Of a stretch of DNA of 35,868 bases, positions 8,262-15,997 are shown one piece after another (position 1 is the stretch's first letter; each line of letters starts with the position of its first letter). This DNA comes from Caballeronia megalochromosomata (GTDB lineage Bacteria; Pseudomonadota; Gammaproteobacteria; Burkholderiales; Burkholderiaceae): contig LRBF01000081.1 of NCBI GenBank assembly GCA_001580565.1, forward strand, positions 1-35,868, written 5' to 3'. The translations under genes were made by a program, and so were the position numbers. A model generated the notes under the pieces. The model made no database searches and was not told the origin of the DNA. It saw nothing but the letters and a program-made list of their open reading frames with translations.

Positions 8262-9284
8262 TCAGCTTCCTTCCTTCGTCGCCGGATCAATGAAGAAGTA
8301 GTCCTGCCACGACTTCGGCTCGTTCCTGATCACGCCGACGCGATGCATGAACTGCGCGAGGGCGAACGTGTTTTGCGGCGCGACCTTGAATTGCACCGTC
8401 GGGTCCTTGATCACCTTGATGAGCAGAGCCCGGTCGATCTTCGCGTTGTTCACGCGCAGATAGATATCGGCGGCCTCATCGGGATGCTGCGTGATGTAGC
8501 GCGCGGCATCGGCGAGACCGGCGACGAACGCGCGATACGTCTTCGGATTGTCGTTGCGGAATTTCTCGGTCGCATAGAGCACGGTCGCGGAACTGGGCCC
8601 GCCGAGCACATCGTATGAATTGAGCACGACGTGCGCCTTCGGATTGCCCGCGAGTTCCTGCTGTTGAAACGGCGGATTGCCGAAGTGCGCGTTGATCTCC
8701 GTGCCGCCCGCGATGAGCGCCGCGGTCGCGTCGGGATGCGGCACGGCCTGCGTGAGCTTGTCGAGGCGGTCGTATTGCTTGTCACCCCACTGCTTCGCCG
8801 CCGCGTATTGCAGGATGCGCGACTGCACCGACACGCCCACCGCCGGCACTGCGATGCGGTCCTTGTCGGTGAAATCAGCGATGGTCTTCACGCGCGGATC
8901 GTTCGATACGAGGTAATACGGAAAATTGCCGAGCGACGCAACGCCCTTCACGTTCTGCCGTCCGTGCGTGCGGTCCCAGATCGTCAGTAGAGGGCCGACG
9001 CCCGCCGCCGCGATATCGACCGAGCCGGACAGGAGCGCGTCGTTCACGCTCGAACCGCCCGACAGTTTGGCCCACTCGACCTTGATATCGAGCCCGTCCT
9101 TCTTCCCTTCCTTCTCGATGAACTTCTGATCGCGCGCGACATTGAGCAGCAGATACACGACGCCGAATTGCTCGGCGATGCGCAAGGTGCCTTCGGCATG
9201 CGCGCTCGCCGACGTGATGCCGAGCGAAACCGCGAGCGCGGCCACGAGCGCGCGTGCGGCGCCCTTCCCTGATCGAGAATGCAT
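8262..9284 (-). CDS. Periplasmic substrate-binding protein (SsuA/TauA/NMT1-like)
   Basis: A 340-residue secreted protein with a signal peptide (basic start, hydrophobic 11-24, likely cleavage near ASAHA at about residue 30). The mature part has the features of the NMT1/SsuA-like fold: GTLRIAEQFG at the start, GGSSVNDALLSGSVDIAAAG around 76-95, then repeated hinge segments. Proteins of this type capture aliphatic sulfonates, taurine, nitrate or pyrimidine precursors. Because a TauD-like dioxygenase lies just upstream and the ATPase and permease just downstream, a sulfonate is the most likely ligand. Only the specificity is uncertain. Confidence 0.88.
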   Translation of the reverse strand: MHSRSGKGAARALVAALAVSLGITSASAHAEGTLRIAEQFGVVYLLLNVARDQKFIEKEGKKDGLDIKVEWAKLSGGSSVNDALLSGSVDIAAAGVGPLLTIWDRTHGRQNVKGVASLGNFPYYLVSNDPRVKTIADFTDKDRIAVPAVGVSVQSRILQYAAAKQWGDKQYDRLDKLTQAVPHPDATAALIAGGTEINAHFGNPPFQQQELAGNPKAHVVLNSYDVLGGPSSATVLYATEKFRNDNPKTYRAFVAGLADAARYITQHPDEAADIYLRVNNAKIDRALLIKVIKDPTVQFKVAPQNTFALAQFMHRVGVIRNEPKSWQDYFFIDPATKEGS

Positions 9285-9318
9285 CGAAAAACCCCGTGAT
9301 TTAAGCGATATTTTGTGT

Positions 9319-10224
9319 TTAGAAAGGCGCGTCGCCTTCGATGGTCGTGCGATACAGCTTGCGGCGCTGATCGTCCGGCGTACCCGCCGCGAGATGCATG
9401 ACCGAGCGGTTATCCCAGAACACCATGTCGCGTTCGCGCCATTGATGTCGATAGATGAACTCAGGCCGCGTGCTGTGCGCGAACAGTTCCGCGAGCAAGG
9501 CGCGGCTTTCGTCTTCGGGCACGCCGATCACGCGCGTGGTGAAATGCTCGCTGACGAAGAGCGCGCGGCGTCCCGTCTCCGGATGCGTGCGCACGATCGG
9601 ATGCGTGACCGGCCTGACCTGCGCAATCTGCTCCGCCGAAAGATTGGGCCGCCACGGGCTGCGCTGTTGCAGCTCGGCGTATTTGGCGAGATACGTATGC
9701 TCGGCCACGCGGCCTTCCACGGCATTGCGCAGATGCGCGGGCAGCGCATCCCACGCGAGATGCTGATTCGCAAAGAGCGTGTCGCCGCCGATCGCGGGCA
9801 ATTCCTGCGCATGCAGAAGCGACCCGAGACTGGGCTTGTCCTTGTACGAGAGATCCGAATGCCAGAAATGGCCCGCATCGCCGAGGCCGATCGGCTTGCC
9901 GTTCTCGACGATGTTCGACACGATCAGCACTTCCGGATGCCCCGCGAGACCGAACTGATGCAGCACATGAATCTGCAACGGGCCGAAGCGCTTGCTGAAC
10001 GCGACCTGCTCGTCGGGCGTGATGCGCTGATCGCGAAACACGAGCACGTGATGATCCAGATGCGCGCGATGAATGCGCGCGAAATCGGCTTTCGATAACG
10101 GCTTCGACAGATCGAGCCCGATCACTTCGGCGCCGAGCGGCGCGTCGAACTTGCGAATCTCGATGGGTTGATCGGCGGCTTCTTCGGATGGGGCAAGTGA
10201 AGCAGGGGCAGTCTGAATCGTCAC
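9319..10224 (-). CDS. TauD/TfdA-family alpha-ketoglutarate dioxygenase
   Basis: A 301-residue Fe(II)/alpha-ketoglutarate-dependent dioxygenase. The iron ligands are His122 and Asp124 in FWHSDLSY and His277 in SVMHLAAG; Arg292 in LYRTT binds alpha-ketoglutarate, with the same 15-residue spacing from the last histidine as in E. coli TauD (255 and 270). Family members hydroxylate taurine, other alkylsulfonates, alkyl sulfates or 2,4-D, releasing sulfite or the leaving group. It begins with GTG; there is no in-frame ATG that keeps the N-terminal strand, and the ribosome binding site is weak. It is the first gene of the four-gene transport set, which supports a sulfur-scavenging role. Confidence 0.88.
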   Translation of the reverse strand: MTIQTAPASLAPSEEAADQPIEIRKFDAPLGAEVIGLDLSKPLSKADFARIHRAHLDHHVLVFRDQRITPDEQVAFSKRFGPLQIHVLHQFGLAGHPEVLIVSNIVENGKPIGLGDAGHFWHSDLSYKDKPSLGSLLHAQELPAIGGDTLFANQHLAWDALPAHLRNAVEGRVAEHTYLAKYAELQQRSPWRPNLSAEQIAQVRPVTHPIVRTHPETGRRALFVSEHFTTRVIGVPEDESRALLAELFAHSTRPEFIYRHQWRERDMVFWDNRSVMHLAAGTPDDQRRKLYRTTIEGDAPF

Positions 10225-10281
10225 GGTCGAATCGATAACTTCGGGGAAGCGATCAATCTAACGCGCGGCGATCCAGCCGGC

Positions 10282-10304
10282 AACGAATGATGCAAGCTTT
10301 CGTT
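10282..10304. promoter_or_regulatory. Dyad upstream of the sulfonate operon
   Basis: AACGAA (10282-10287) and TTCGTT (10299-10304) form a perfect inverted repeat around 11 bases, 58-80 bases before the GTG of the dioxygenase gene. The gap holds no other obvious control element. LysR-type regulators such as CysB, Cbl and SsuR control sulfonate genes and bind interrupted dyads, so this is a candidate operator. I cannot match it to a known consensus. Confidence 0.4.
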
Positions 10305-10328
10305 ATGCGCCGATGCGATAAAGCCCTT

Positions 10329-10985
10329 TCAAAAGCGATACGACACGCCGATCTGCGCCACCGGATACCAGCGGTAACGCCAGGCCTTGTCGCTGAGCTG
10401 CTGCTCGCCCGTGCTCACCAGCAAGGCGCTGTTCGTGCCCGCAATCTGCGCGAGACTCGGCGACAAGGTGTAGCTCGTTTTCGGCACGCCGTACGCGACA
10501 CCGATATCGGCGATGAACCCGAAGCCCTTTCCGGCGGGCTTGTGCCCGAAACCCACGCCGAAGTACGGCATCGCGACCGGATACTTCGCCGTTGCGGTGG
10601 CGGTCGCGTCGGGCGGCACCGCGAAACGCTTGCCCTCGATTACATAGGTGCCGTTTTGCTGCTGCGAGACGGCCGTGAGCGAGTCGTCATTGAATCTGAC
10701 ACCCGCCGTGACGCGCCATCCGCGGTTCTCGAACGGAAAGTAATCGAGGTAAATGCCGCCCTGCCTCAGGCGCATATCGCCTTCATACCGATTCCCGCCC
10801 AGGTCGAAGCCGCGACCGTAATTCATGCCGTTGAAATCGGCATGCACGCCAAAAGACGATCCCAGCGAAAACGCCGCGCCTATACCAATGCCCTGCGTTC
10901 CGCCTTGCGTGAAGATTTCCTGTCCATACGCCATCCCCGAACAAACGACACTACTCGCCATCCAGACCAACGCCCGCTTTCTCAT
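10329..10985 (-). CDS. Outer-membrane beta-barrel protein
   Basis: A 218-residue exported protein. The signal peptide is clear (MRKRALVWMASSVVCSG, cleavage probably after AYG near residue 21). The rest alternates short amphipathic strands rich in Gly, Tyr and Phe with polar turns (GIGIGAAFSLGSSFGV, then GGIYLDYFPF, WRVTAGVRFN, PYFGVGFGHK, FGFIADIGVAYG) and ends in SYRF, the terminal aromatic expected for barrels inserted by BamA. About eight strands fit the length. The function is unknown; OmpW- or OprB-like names would be guesses. The ATG at 10985 was chosen over upstream codons because of GAGGAGAACAAG before it. It stands alone, 104 bases from the sulfonate operon. Confidence 0.8.
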   Translation of the reverse strand: MRKRALVWMASSVVCSGMAYGQEIFTQGGTQGIGIGAAFSLGSSFGVHADFNGMNYGRGFDLGGNRYEGDMRLRQGGIYLDYFPFENRGWRVTAGVRFNDDSLTAVSQQQNGTYVIEGKRFAVPPDATATATAKYPVAMPYFGVGFGHKPAGKGFGFIADIGVAYGVPKTSYTLSPSLAQIAGTNSALLVSTGEQQLSDKAWRYRWYPVAQIGVSYRF

Positions 10986-11203
10986 TCTTGTTCTCCTCGG
11001 GTGCATGTGAGATGACCCGCGCAAACGGGTCGATATCCTGCGTCCTGAAACGCAACCTTCGATTGAGACGGTGAAAAATTAGCGGTGAGAGTGAATTAAG
11101 TATGTGTGGCGTTTAACCGAATGTAAGCCTTATGTATTGATCAGACTAATAAGGGAATAGCGCTGTGCGCCATACGGGGAAACGCTGAGCCAGGCGTGAA
11201 GGC

Positions 11204-12382
11204 TCAGTCGCCTGCGACGTCGAACGGCAATTCGACCTGCACGGGCTCGACAAAACCGCTGTCATCGCGCCCGGCAAGCGCGCTGACGCGCACGCCGAGC
11301 AGCCTGATCCGGCGATCGAGCACGATGCGCTTCAGGCATTCGGTCGCGGCGCGGCGAATCTCGACAGGATCGGCGGTCGCAACGGGCACGGTCAGATCGC
11401 GCGTCACGGTGCGGAAGTCATCGAAGCGCAGCTTGATGCCCACCGTGCGCCCGACATAGCCTTTGCGCTGCAAATCTTCGGCGACGCGCGTGCAAAGGCC
11501 CGTGAACTCGGCGGAGAGCGTCGCGCGATCCTGCTTCGGATGAAAGTCGCGCTCGAAGGTCGTCTCGCGGCTCATCGACTTGGGCGTCGAGCTAACGACA
11601 ACGGGCCGCTCGTCCTGCCCCTGCGCGATGCGCGCGAGCCACGCGGCATACGTGTGGCCGAAATGCGTCTGCAGGAAGCCGGGGTCGGCGGCCGCGATAT
11701 CGCCCACGGTGACGATGCCGAGCGCCGCGAGTCTCTCGCTCGCCTTCGGGCCGATGCCGTTCACCTTGCGCGCGGCGAGCGGCCAGATGCGCGTCGGCAG
11801 GTCGTCCATCGTGAGGATGGTGAGGCCGTCCGGCTTGTCGAGCTCGGAGCCGATCTTCGCCAGCAGCTTGTTCGGCGCGATGCAGATCGAGCACGTGAGC
11901 CCGGTCGCGTCGCGCACGGCGTCCTTCATCCGCTGGCCGATATCGGCCGGCCCGCCGGGCAGATCGCTGACGTCGATATAAATCTCATCGATGCCGCGGT
12001 TCTCGATCTGCGTGGTAAAGGTCGCAATGGCCGCCTTGAACAGGCGCGAGTAATGGCGATAGGAATCGAAATCGGTCGGCAGAAGGATCGCGTCAGGGGC
12101 GAGCTGCGCCGCCTTCATCATGCCCATCGCGGAAAAGACACCGAACTTGCGCGCTTCGTAAGTGGATGTGGTCACGACGCCGCGGCCCGCATAGTCGCGC
12201 AGGCGCCTGAAGCGGCGCGAACCGTCGGGAAGCGTTTCGGGCGTGGCATTACGCCCGCCGCCGACCACGACCGGCATGCCGCGCAGTTCCGGATAGCGCA
12301 GGAGTTCGACCGATGCGAAGAACGCATCCATGTCGAGATGCGCGATGCGGCGCGGTGCGGGTGTCGAAGACGGCGCGTCCAT
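11204..12382 (-). CDS. dinB: DNA polymerase IV
   Basis: A 392-residue Y-family translesion polymerase that copies past damaged bases and extends misaligned ends. Asp17 in HLDMDAFFASVE and Asp132-Glu133 in GIDEIYID are the metal-binding residues. The thumb with NGIGPKASERLAALG and the little-finger domain with KSMSRETTFERDF follow. Residues 41-66 are an insertion relative to E. coli DinB; I remember similar insertions in Burkholderia-group DinB. The protein ends in VELPFD, which fits the beta-clamp-binding tail QxxLxF-like motif. A LexA-type box lies 27 bases before the ATG, so SOS induction is expected. Confidence 0.93.
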   Translation of the reverse strand: MDAPSSTPAPRRIAHLDMDAFFASVELLRYPELRGMPVVVGGGRNATPETLPDGSRRFRRLRDYAGRGVVTTSTYEARKFGVFSAMGMMKAAQLAPDAILLPTDFDSYRHYSRLFKAAIATFTTQIENRGIDEIYIDVSDLPGGPADIGQRMKDAVRDATGLTCSICIAPNKLLAKIGSELDKPDGLTILTMDDLPTRIWPLAARKVNGIGPKASERLAALGIVTVGDIAAADPGFLQTHFGHTYAAWLARIAQGQDERPVVVSSTPKSMSRETTFERDFHPKQDRATLSAEFTGLCTRVAEDLQRKGYVGRTVGIKLRFDDFRTVTRDLTVPVATADPVEIRRAATECLKRIVLDRRIRLLGVRVSALAGRDDSGFVEPVQVELPFDVAGD

Positions 12383-12408
12383 TGCAGCGCTCAGAACAAA
12401 ATGGCCTA

Positions 12409-12424
12409 CTGTACATCCATACAG
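12409..12424. promoter_or_regulatory. LexA (SOS) box of dinB
   Basis: CTGTACATCCATACAG matches CTGT-N8-ACAG, the gamma/beta-proteobacterial SOS box, and the flanking bases extend the dyad to TACTGT...ACAGTA (12407-12426). It lies 27 bases upstream of the dinB ATG and within the 83-base gap after the neighbouring small gene, where a promoter for dinB must sit. LexA binding here should repress dinB until DNA damage. Confidence 0.85.
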
Positions 12425-12465
12425 TAATTCGCGCTAGAGCTTCTGCGTGCGCGCGTGTCGCCGAC

Positions 12466-12831
12466 TCATTCCGGCGTGCGCTTTTCCGCGAGTGCGCGGC
12501 GGCAATCATCGAAAACCTGCCGCACGACATCCGATTGATAGTTGAGGTCTTCGCTGTCCAGAATTTCCTCGACGGCGTCGCGCGCCCAGTCCGCTTCGAG
12601 CATCGCGCAATGCTGCGTGGCGATATCACGCGCAATGGCGGCGAGCTTCGCGACCGTGAGCCAGTCCGCGAGCCGCTGATGCCGGTCGAGCCATTTGTGC
12701 GCGGCCTGCACGTGAAACGACGCCGCCGGCCAGTCGCCATTCAGGTAATACGCGCCGAGACTGCCGCACGTGAGCCAGCAGAGCAACTCGACGCGGTCGC
12801 GGGCACTGAGGATTCGAGATACATCGTTCAT
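12466..12831 (-). CDS. Hypothetical protein, 121 residues
   Basis: I do not recognise the family. The protein is soluble and mostly helical, with a central WLTCGSLGAYYLNGDW segment, several Trp and Cys residues, and an acidic C-terminal half ending in RRALAEKRTPE. No signal peptide is seen. The frame is open to 12996, but I chose the ATG at 12831: GAAGG precedes it by about seven bases and the upstream residues look non-coding. It reads in the same direction as dinB with 83 bases between, and that gap carries the LexA box, so it probably has its own promoter. Two direct repeats lie just upstream. Confidence 0.6.
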   Translation of the reverse strand: MNDVSRILSARDRVELLCWLTCGSLGAYYLNGDWPAASFHVQAAHKWLDRHQRLADWLTVAKLAAIARDIATQHCAMLEADWARDAVEEILDSEDLNYQSDVVRQVFDDCRRALAEKRTPE

Positions 12832-12881
12832 GGCGGCCTTCACGAGAGACGATCGACGAATACGGATAGCGCGCGGCGTTT

Positions 12882-12913
12882 CGTATAAAACGCGCATGAA
12901 ACCCGTATAAAAC
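12882..12913. promoter_or_regulatory. Paired CGTATAAAAC direct repeats
   Basis: CGTATAAAAC occurs at 12882-12891 and again at 12904-12913, 22 bases apart, about two helical turns. The pair lies 51-82 bases upstream of the 121-residue gene. On the minus strand it reads GTTTTATACG and could provide -10-like elements or a double operator. The rest of the 293-base gap to the DUF3563 gene holds nothing else I can name. Confidence 0.4.
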
Positions 12914-13124
12914 ACGATAGCACGGGATGGTGCGGCGCGGCAGTGCCTGCCCGCGGCGCGATCCGGTTCACGGTGCGTTGGCGAACGCTTCGTCATGCGA
13001 AGAGCGGCATCGCGCGGGCGCGCGGCGCTCGGATCGCGCTCTCATTCCTTTCTAATTCGCCGGGCATAACCTGCTTTCGTCGGCCCCACTTCTACCGGCC
13101 TTCTTTCAACGACGGGAGCACATC

Positions 13125-13310
13125 ATGTTTGATCGTTTTTCGAAATCTCTGGGCAGCCTCTTCCTCAATCGCGATGCGAGCGACGAGTATCTCGCGTCAT
13201 CGAGCGATCTCGCCGATCTCGAACGCCGCATGCGTCAGATCGAAACGCAGGATCACGACTACAACATGTACTTCTGCGGCGCGCTCGGGCGGCATCACGA
13301 TCAGGCGTGA
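13125..13310 (+). CDS. DUF3563 family small protein
   Basis: A 61-residue protein with the core of the DUF3563 family: DEYLASSSDLADLERRMRQIE (about 21-41), preceded by an amphipathic MFDRFSKSLGSLF. This family is common in Burkholderia-group genomes, often in several copies, and its function is unknown. The C-terminal addition CGALGRHHDQA is short. A GGGAG binding site precedes the ATG. The gene is convergent with the response regulator, with 21 bases between the stop codons. Confidence 0.85.
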   Translation: MFDRFSKSLGSLFLNRDASDEYLASSSDLADLERRMRQIETQDHDYNMYFCGALGRHHDQA

Positions 13311-13331
13311 GACGCGCCGCCCATGCGCACG

Positions 13332-14015
13332 CTACTTCGTTTCTTCGCGGCCCGCCTGGCCGAGCATCACGGTCCAGCCGAGCCCGCGCACGTTGCGGAT
13401 CACGCCCGCGCCGAATTTCTTGCGCACCGAATGAATCAGCACGTCGACCGCGTTGCTCTCCACTTCCTTGCCCCAGCCGTAGAGGCGGTCCTCCAGTTGA
13501 TCGCGCGAGAAGATCGTGCCGGGGCGTTCGAGCAGCGCGTGCATCAGCGCGAACTCACGCGCGGACAGCACGCCCGAATTCTCGCCGCACGTGAGCGTGC
13601 GCTGATCGAGATTGAGGCTGATCGAATCGTCGCCGAGGCGCGAAACCGCGTAGCCCGCCTTGCGGCGCAGCACCGCGCGGATGCGCGCGAGCAGTTCGGG
13701 CATGTCGAAGGGTTTGAGCAGATAGTCGTCGGCGCCGAGATCGAGGCCCTGCACGCGCGTGTCGAGATCGTCGCGCGCGGTGAGGATCAGCACCGGCGTC
13801 GCGTTGCCAGCGGTGCGCGCCTGTCGCAAGAGTTCGATGCCGGTCATGCCCGGCAAGCCGAGATCGAGCAGCACCACGGTGTATTCGGCGGCGTTGATCG
13901 CCTCGCGGCCCGCGTTGCCGTCGCGCACCCAGTCGACGGCATAGTCGGCATCCTTGAGCGCACGCATGAGACTCGTGCCGATCTGCACGTCGTCTTCGAT
14001 CAGAAGAATTCGCAT
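13332..14015 (-). CDS. OmpR-family response regulator
   Basis: A 227-residue two-component regulator (QseB/PmrA-like). The receiver domain holds the acidic pair EDD at 8-10, the phosphoacceptor Asp51 in LLDLGLPG and Lys101 in LLKPFD. The C-terminal winged helix (about 130-222) carries the motifs SAREFALMHALLERPG and NAVDVLIHSVRKKFG. The longer open frame to 14078 was rejected because the conserved domain starts with MRILLIEDD at 14015. The partner sensor kinase lies upstream on the same strand, 167 bases away; this is the reverse of the regulator-first order usual for qseBC. Confidence 0.92.
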   Translation of the reverse strand: MRILLIEDDVQIGTSLMRALKDADYAVDWVRDGNAGREAINAAEYTVVLLDLGLPGMTGIELLRQARTAGNATPVLILTARDDLDTRVQGLDLGADDYLLKPFDMPELLARIRAVLRRKAGYAVSRLGDDSISLNLDQRTLTCGENSGVLSAREFALMHALLERPGTIFSRDQLEDRLYGWGKEVESNAVDVLIHSVRKKFGAGVIRNVRGLGWTVMLGQAGREETK

Positions 14016-14182
14016 GTTCCACCCCGCGCCTCGCGAGAATGGCGCGCGCCACGCGCCCGGAATGCGGCCCGAAGACATGAAAATGCACGACCGGTCTTTT
14101 TCACTCTTTTACTGACCGGCGATGAGCTCTTCGCGCCACGCAGCGAATGCATTGTAATCGGCGTCAAACCGCGCGCAAATCA

Positions 14183-15532
14183 CTATGTGTTCAATGCCGG
14201 CGCGATCACGTTTTCGCTCACTTCCTCGACCGGAAAGCTGATCGAAGCGACGATGCCCGAATGACCGTCACTGCGATTTTTCAGCGTGACGTCGCCGCCA
14301 TAGCGCGCGGCGATCGCCTTCACGATGGACAAGCCCAGGCCGCTGCCCTCCACGTCCGGATTCGCGCGGAAGAAGCGGTCGAACACACGCGGCAGCAGTG
14401 CTTCTTCGATGCCGGGGCCGTTGTCGATCACATCGACCCAGACCATTTCGCCGTCACGCCGCATGCGCAGGTCGATGGTGCCGCCGTCCGGCGTATAGCG
14501 CACCGCGTTCGACACGAGATTCTTCACCGCCATGCCGATATCCGTCTCCACCGCGCGCACGTGCGCGTTCACCATTTCCTCCGCGCCGATGTCCATGCCG
14601 CGCGCGATGGCGATCGGCAGCACATCGGCGACGGCGCCCGTCACCACCTCCGACAGATCCACGCGCGACAGCGGCGCGCCGTTCATCGGCGCATCGGCGC
14701 GCGCGAGCCGCAGGAGTTGCGTGATCAGCTTGCCGCTGCGCGCGATACCCTTGCGCAATTCCTGGAACCGCTCCTGATTGCCGGCGACGATATGCGGCGC
14801 GAGATTGTCGGCCTGAAGCTGGAGCGCGGTGAGCGGCGTGCGCAGCTCGTGCGCCGCGTCGGCAATGAACTTGCGCTCCTTTTCGATCGAGGTCGCGAGG
14901 CGCTCGATCATCGTGTTGATCGAATCGATGAAGGGCGCGATCTCCGTGGGCACGCCGACAGTCGGCAGCGGCTGCAGATGGCTCATGTCGATGGCCTGCA
15001 CCTCCGCGCCGAGCTCGGTCAGCTGCCGCAGCGACCGCCGCACGACGAGCGCGACAGCGATCCACACGAGCGGCAGCAACACCGCGATCGGCCAGAGCGT
15101 TTGCGTCGCGGCTTTCTGCGTGATCTCGCGGCGCACGGACGAACGTTGTGCGACCTGAATCGTCATGGTCGGCTCCTCGCGCGTGAAGATGCGCCAGTGC
15201 TCGTCGTTGACTTCGGCGCCGGAGAAACCCGCTTGCGCGTCGCGCGGAAAATGCAGGGCCGGGTCGGTCGTGCGGAACGGCAGGTCGGCATCGGGCTTCC
15301 ACACGACGACGACGACATCGCGATCGTCCTGCGAACCGCGCGCGGGATTCTCCGGTATGCCTTCGGCGTAGCCGTCGCGCATGCGCGCGGCGACCTGCTC
15401 GAGCCGCAGGTCGAGCAGCGCGCTCATGCCGGTCTTGCTCAACTGATACGAACTCACGCCCTGCACGATGCCGATCACCGTCACGAGCAGCCCGAGCGCG
15501 ACGACGAGTTGATTCTTCAGTGATTTGATCAT
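14183..15532 (-). CDS. Sensor histidine kinase (QseC/TctE-like)
   Basis: A 449-residue inner-membrane kinase. Membrane segment one is at about 7-29, a periplasmic sensor loop spans about 30-145, and segment two is at about 146-164, followed by a HAMP-like linker. The phosphorylated His228 is in ADAAHELRTPLTAL. The ATP-binding domain has the N box NLVSNAVRYTPDGG (338-351), the G1 box VIDNGPGIEE (368-377) and the G2 box GSGLGLSIVKAI (397-408). It should phosphorylate the response regulator downstream. The signal is unknown. An upstream extension to 15994 was rejected; MIKSLKNQL is a typical start. A TAAAAT element on the minus strand (15582-15587) could be its -10. Confidence 0.92.
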   Translation of the reverse strand: MIKSLKNQLVVALGLLVTVIGIVQGVSSYQLSKTGMSALLDLRLEQVAARMRDGYAEGIPENPARGSQDDRDVVVVVWKPDADLPFRTTDPALHFPRDAQAGFSGAEVNDEHWRIFTREEPTMTIQVAQRSSVRREITQKAATQTLWPIAVLLPLVWIAVALVVRRSLRQLTELGAEVQAIDMSHLQPLPTVGVPTEIAPFIDSINTMIERLATSIEKERKFIADAAHELRTPLTALQLQADNLAPHIVAGNQERFQELRKGIARSGKLITQLLRLARADAPMNGAPLSRVDLSEVVTGAVADVLPIAIARGMDIGAEEMVNAHVRAVETDIGMAVKNLVSNAVRYTPDGGTIDLRMRRDGEMVWVDVIDNGPGIEEALLPRVFDRFFRANPDVEGSGLGLSIVKAIAARYGGDVTLKNRSDGHSGIVASISFPVEEVSENVIAPALNT

Positions 15533-15657
15533 TCGAGACCGCCGCTTCGGAAAGGAACGGGGCGTTTCGCCAGCCCGTTCGATTTTAGGCGACATTCCCG
15601 GAGATTTCGGTCTGAAAGACGACATGTGCGTGACAGATGCGCGTGAGCGTCTGGAAG

Positions 15658-15690
15658 AAAAAAGGCGTCGGTCCGATGACGGCCGACGCC
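15658..15690 (-). terminator. Intrinsic terminator with no gene in front of it
   Basis: Read on the minus strand, GGCGTCGG pairs perfectly with CCGACGCC (arms 15683-15690 and 15664-15671, 11-base loop) and is followed at once by six T residues. This is a textbook rho-independent terminator. No credible minus-strand protein gene ends before it, and the sensor kinase begins 126 bases after it, so it ends either a small RNA or a kinase leader transcript. Confidence 0.8.
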
Positions 15691-15760
15691 AGGGGCTGAG
15701 GAGATACGAGAAACGTGGAACGAGCCGCGAAGTGCCGGGGAAGCGCGCCGCCCGTCCACA
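15658..15760 (-). ncRNA. Candidate small RNA of about 100 nucleotides
   Basis: This is an inference from the orphan terminator. A weak promoter-like pair lies upstream on the minus strand: TTCAAC (15789-15794) and TACGCT (15767-15772) with a 16-base spacer. The transcript would start near 15760 and end at the terminator. Just before the terminator hairpin, an apparently unpaired stretch is C/U-rich and contains ATCTCCTCAG, which is complementary to ribosome binding sites and is a common kind of small-RNA seed. No protein frame of coding character spans it. It could instead be a long leader with an attenuator for the kinase gene. Confidence 0.35.
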
Positions 15761-15997
15761 TGGAAAAGCGTAGGCGCGAAGAATTAGCGTTGAATGAGCG
15801 CGCGGGAAGCGTGGTCGAGCAGCGTTTCCCGCGGCGGGATAACATTGCACCCGGCGCATTTTCATCGGCGACATTGCTTCGGCTGCAAGGAATCCGCAAG
15901 CCGGGGCGTCGCCGCCGCATCTCCATCTTTCGAGCATGGCCCGCTTGCGCGTGTCGTCTTCTGTACGCGCGGCGGGCGATATGCCCTTCATCACCGC
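15761..15997. other. Gap before the DHA2 exporter gene
   Basis: Together with the terminator region this is a 465-base stretch (15533-15997) without a supported protein gene. Open frames that cross it are shadows with no binding sites or recognisable motifs. It must contain the promoter of the plus-strand exporter gene, but I see no convincing -35/-10 pair. Confidence 0.4.
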
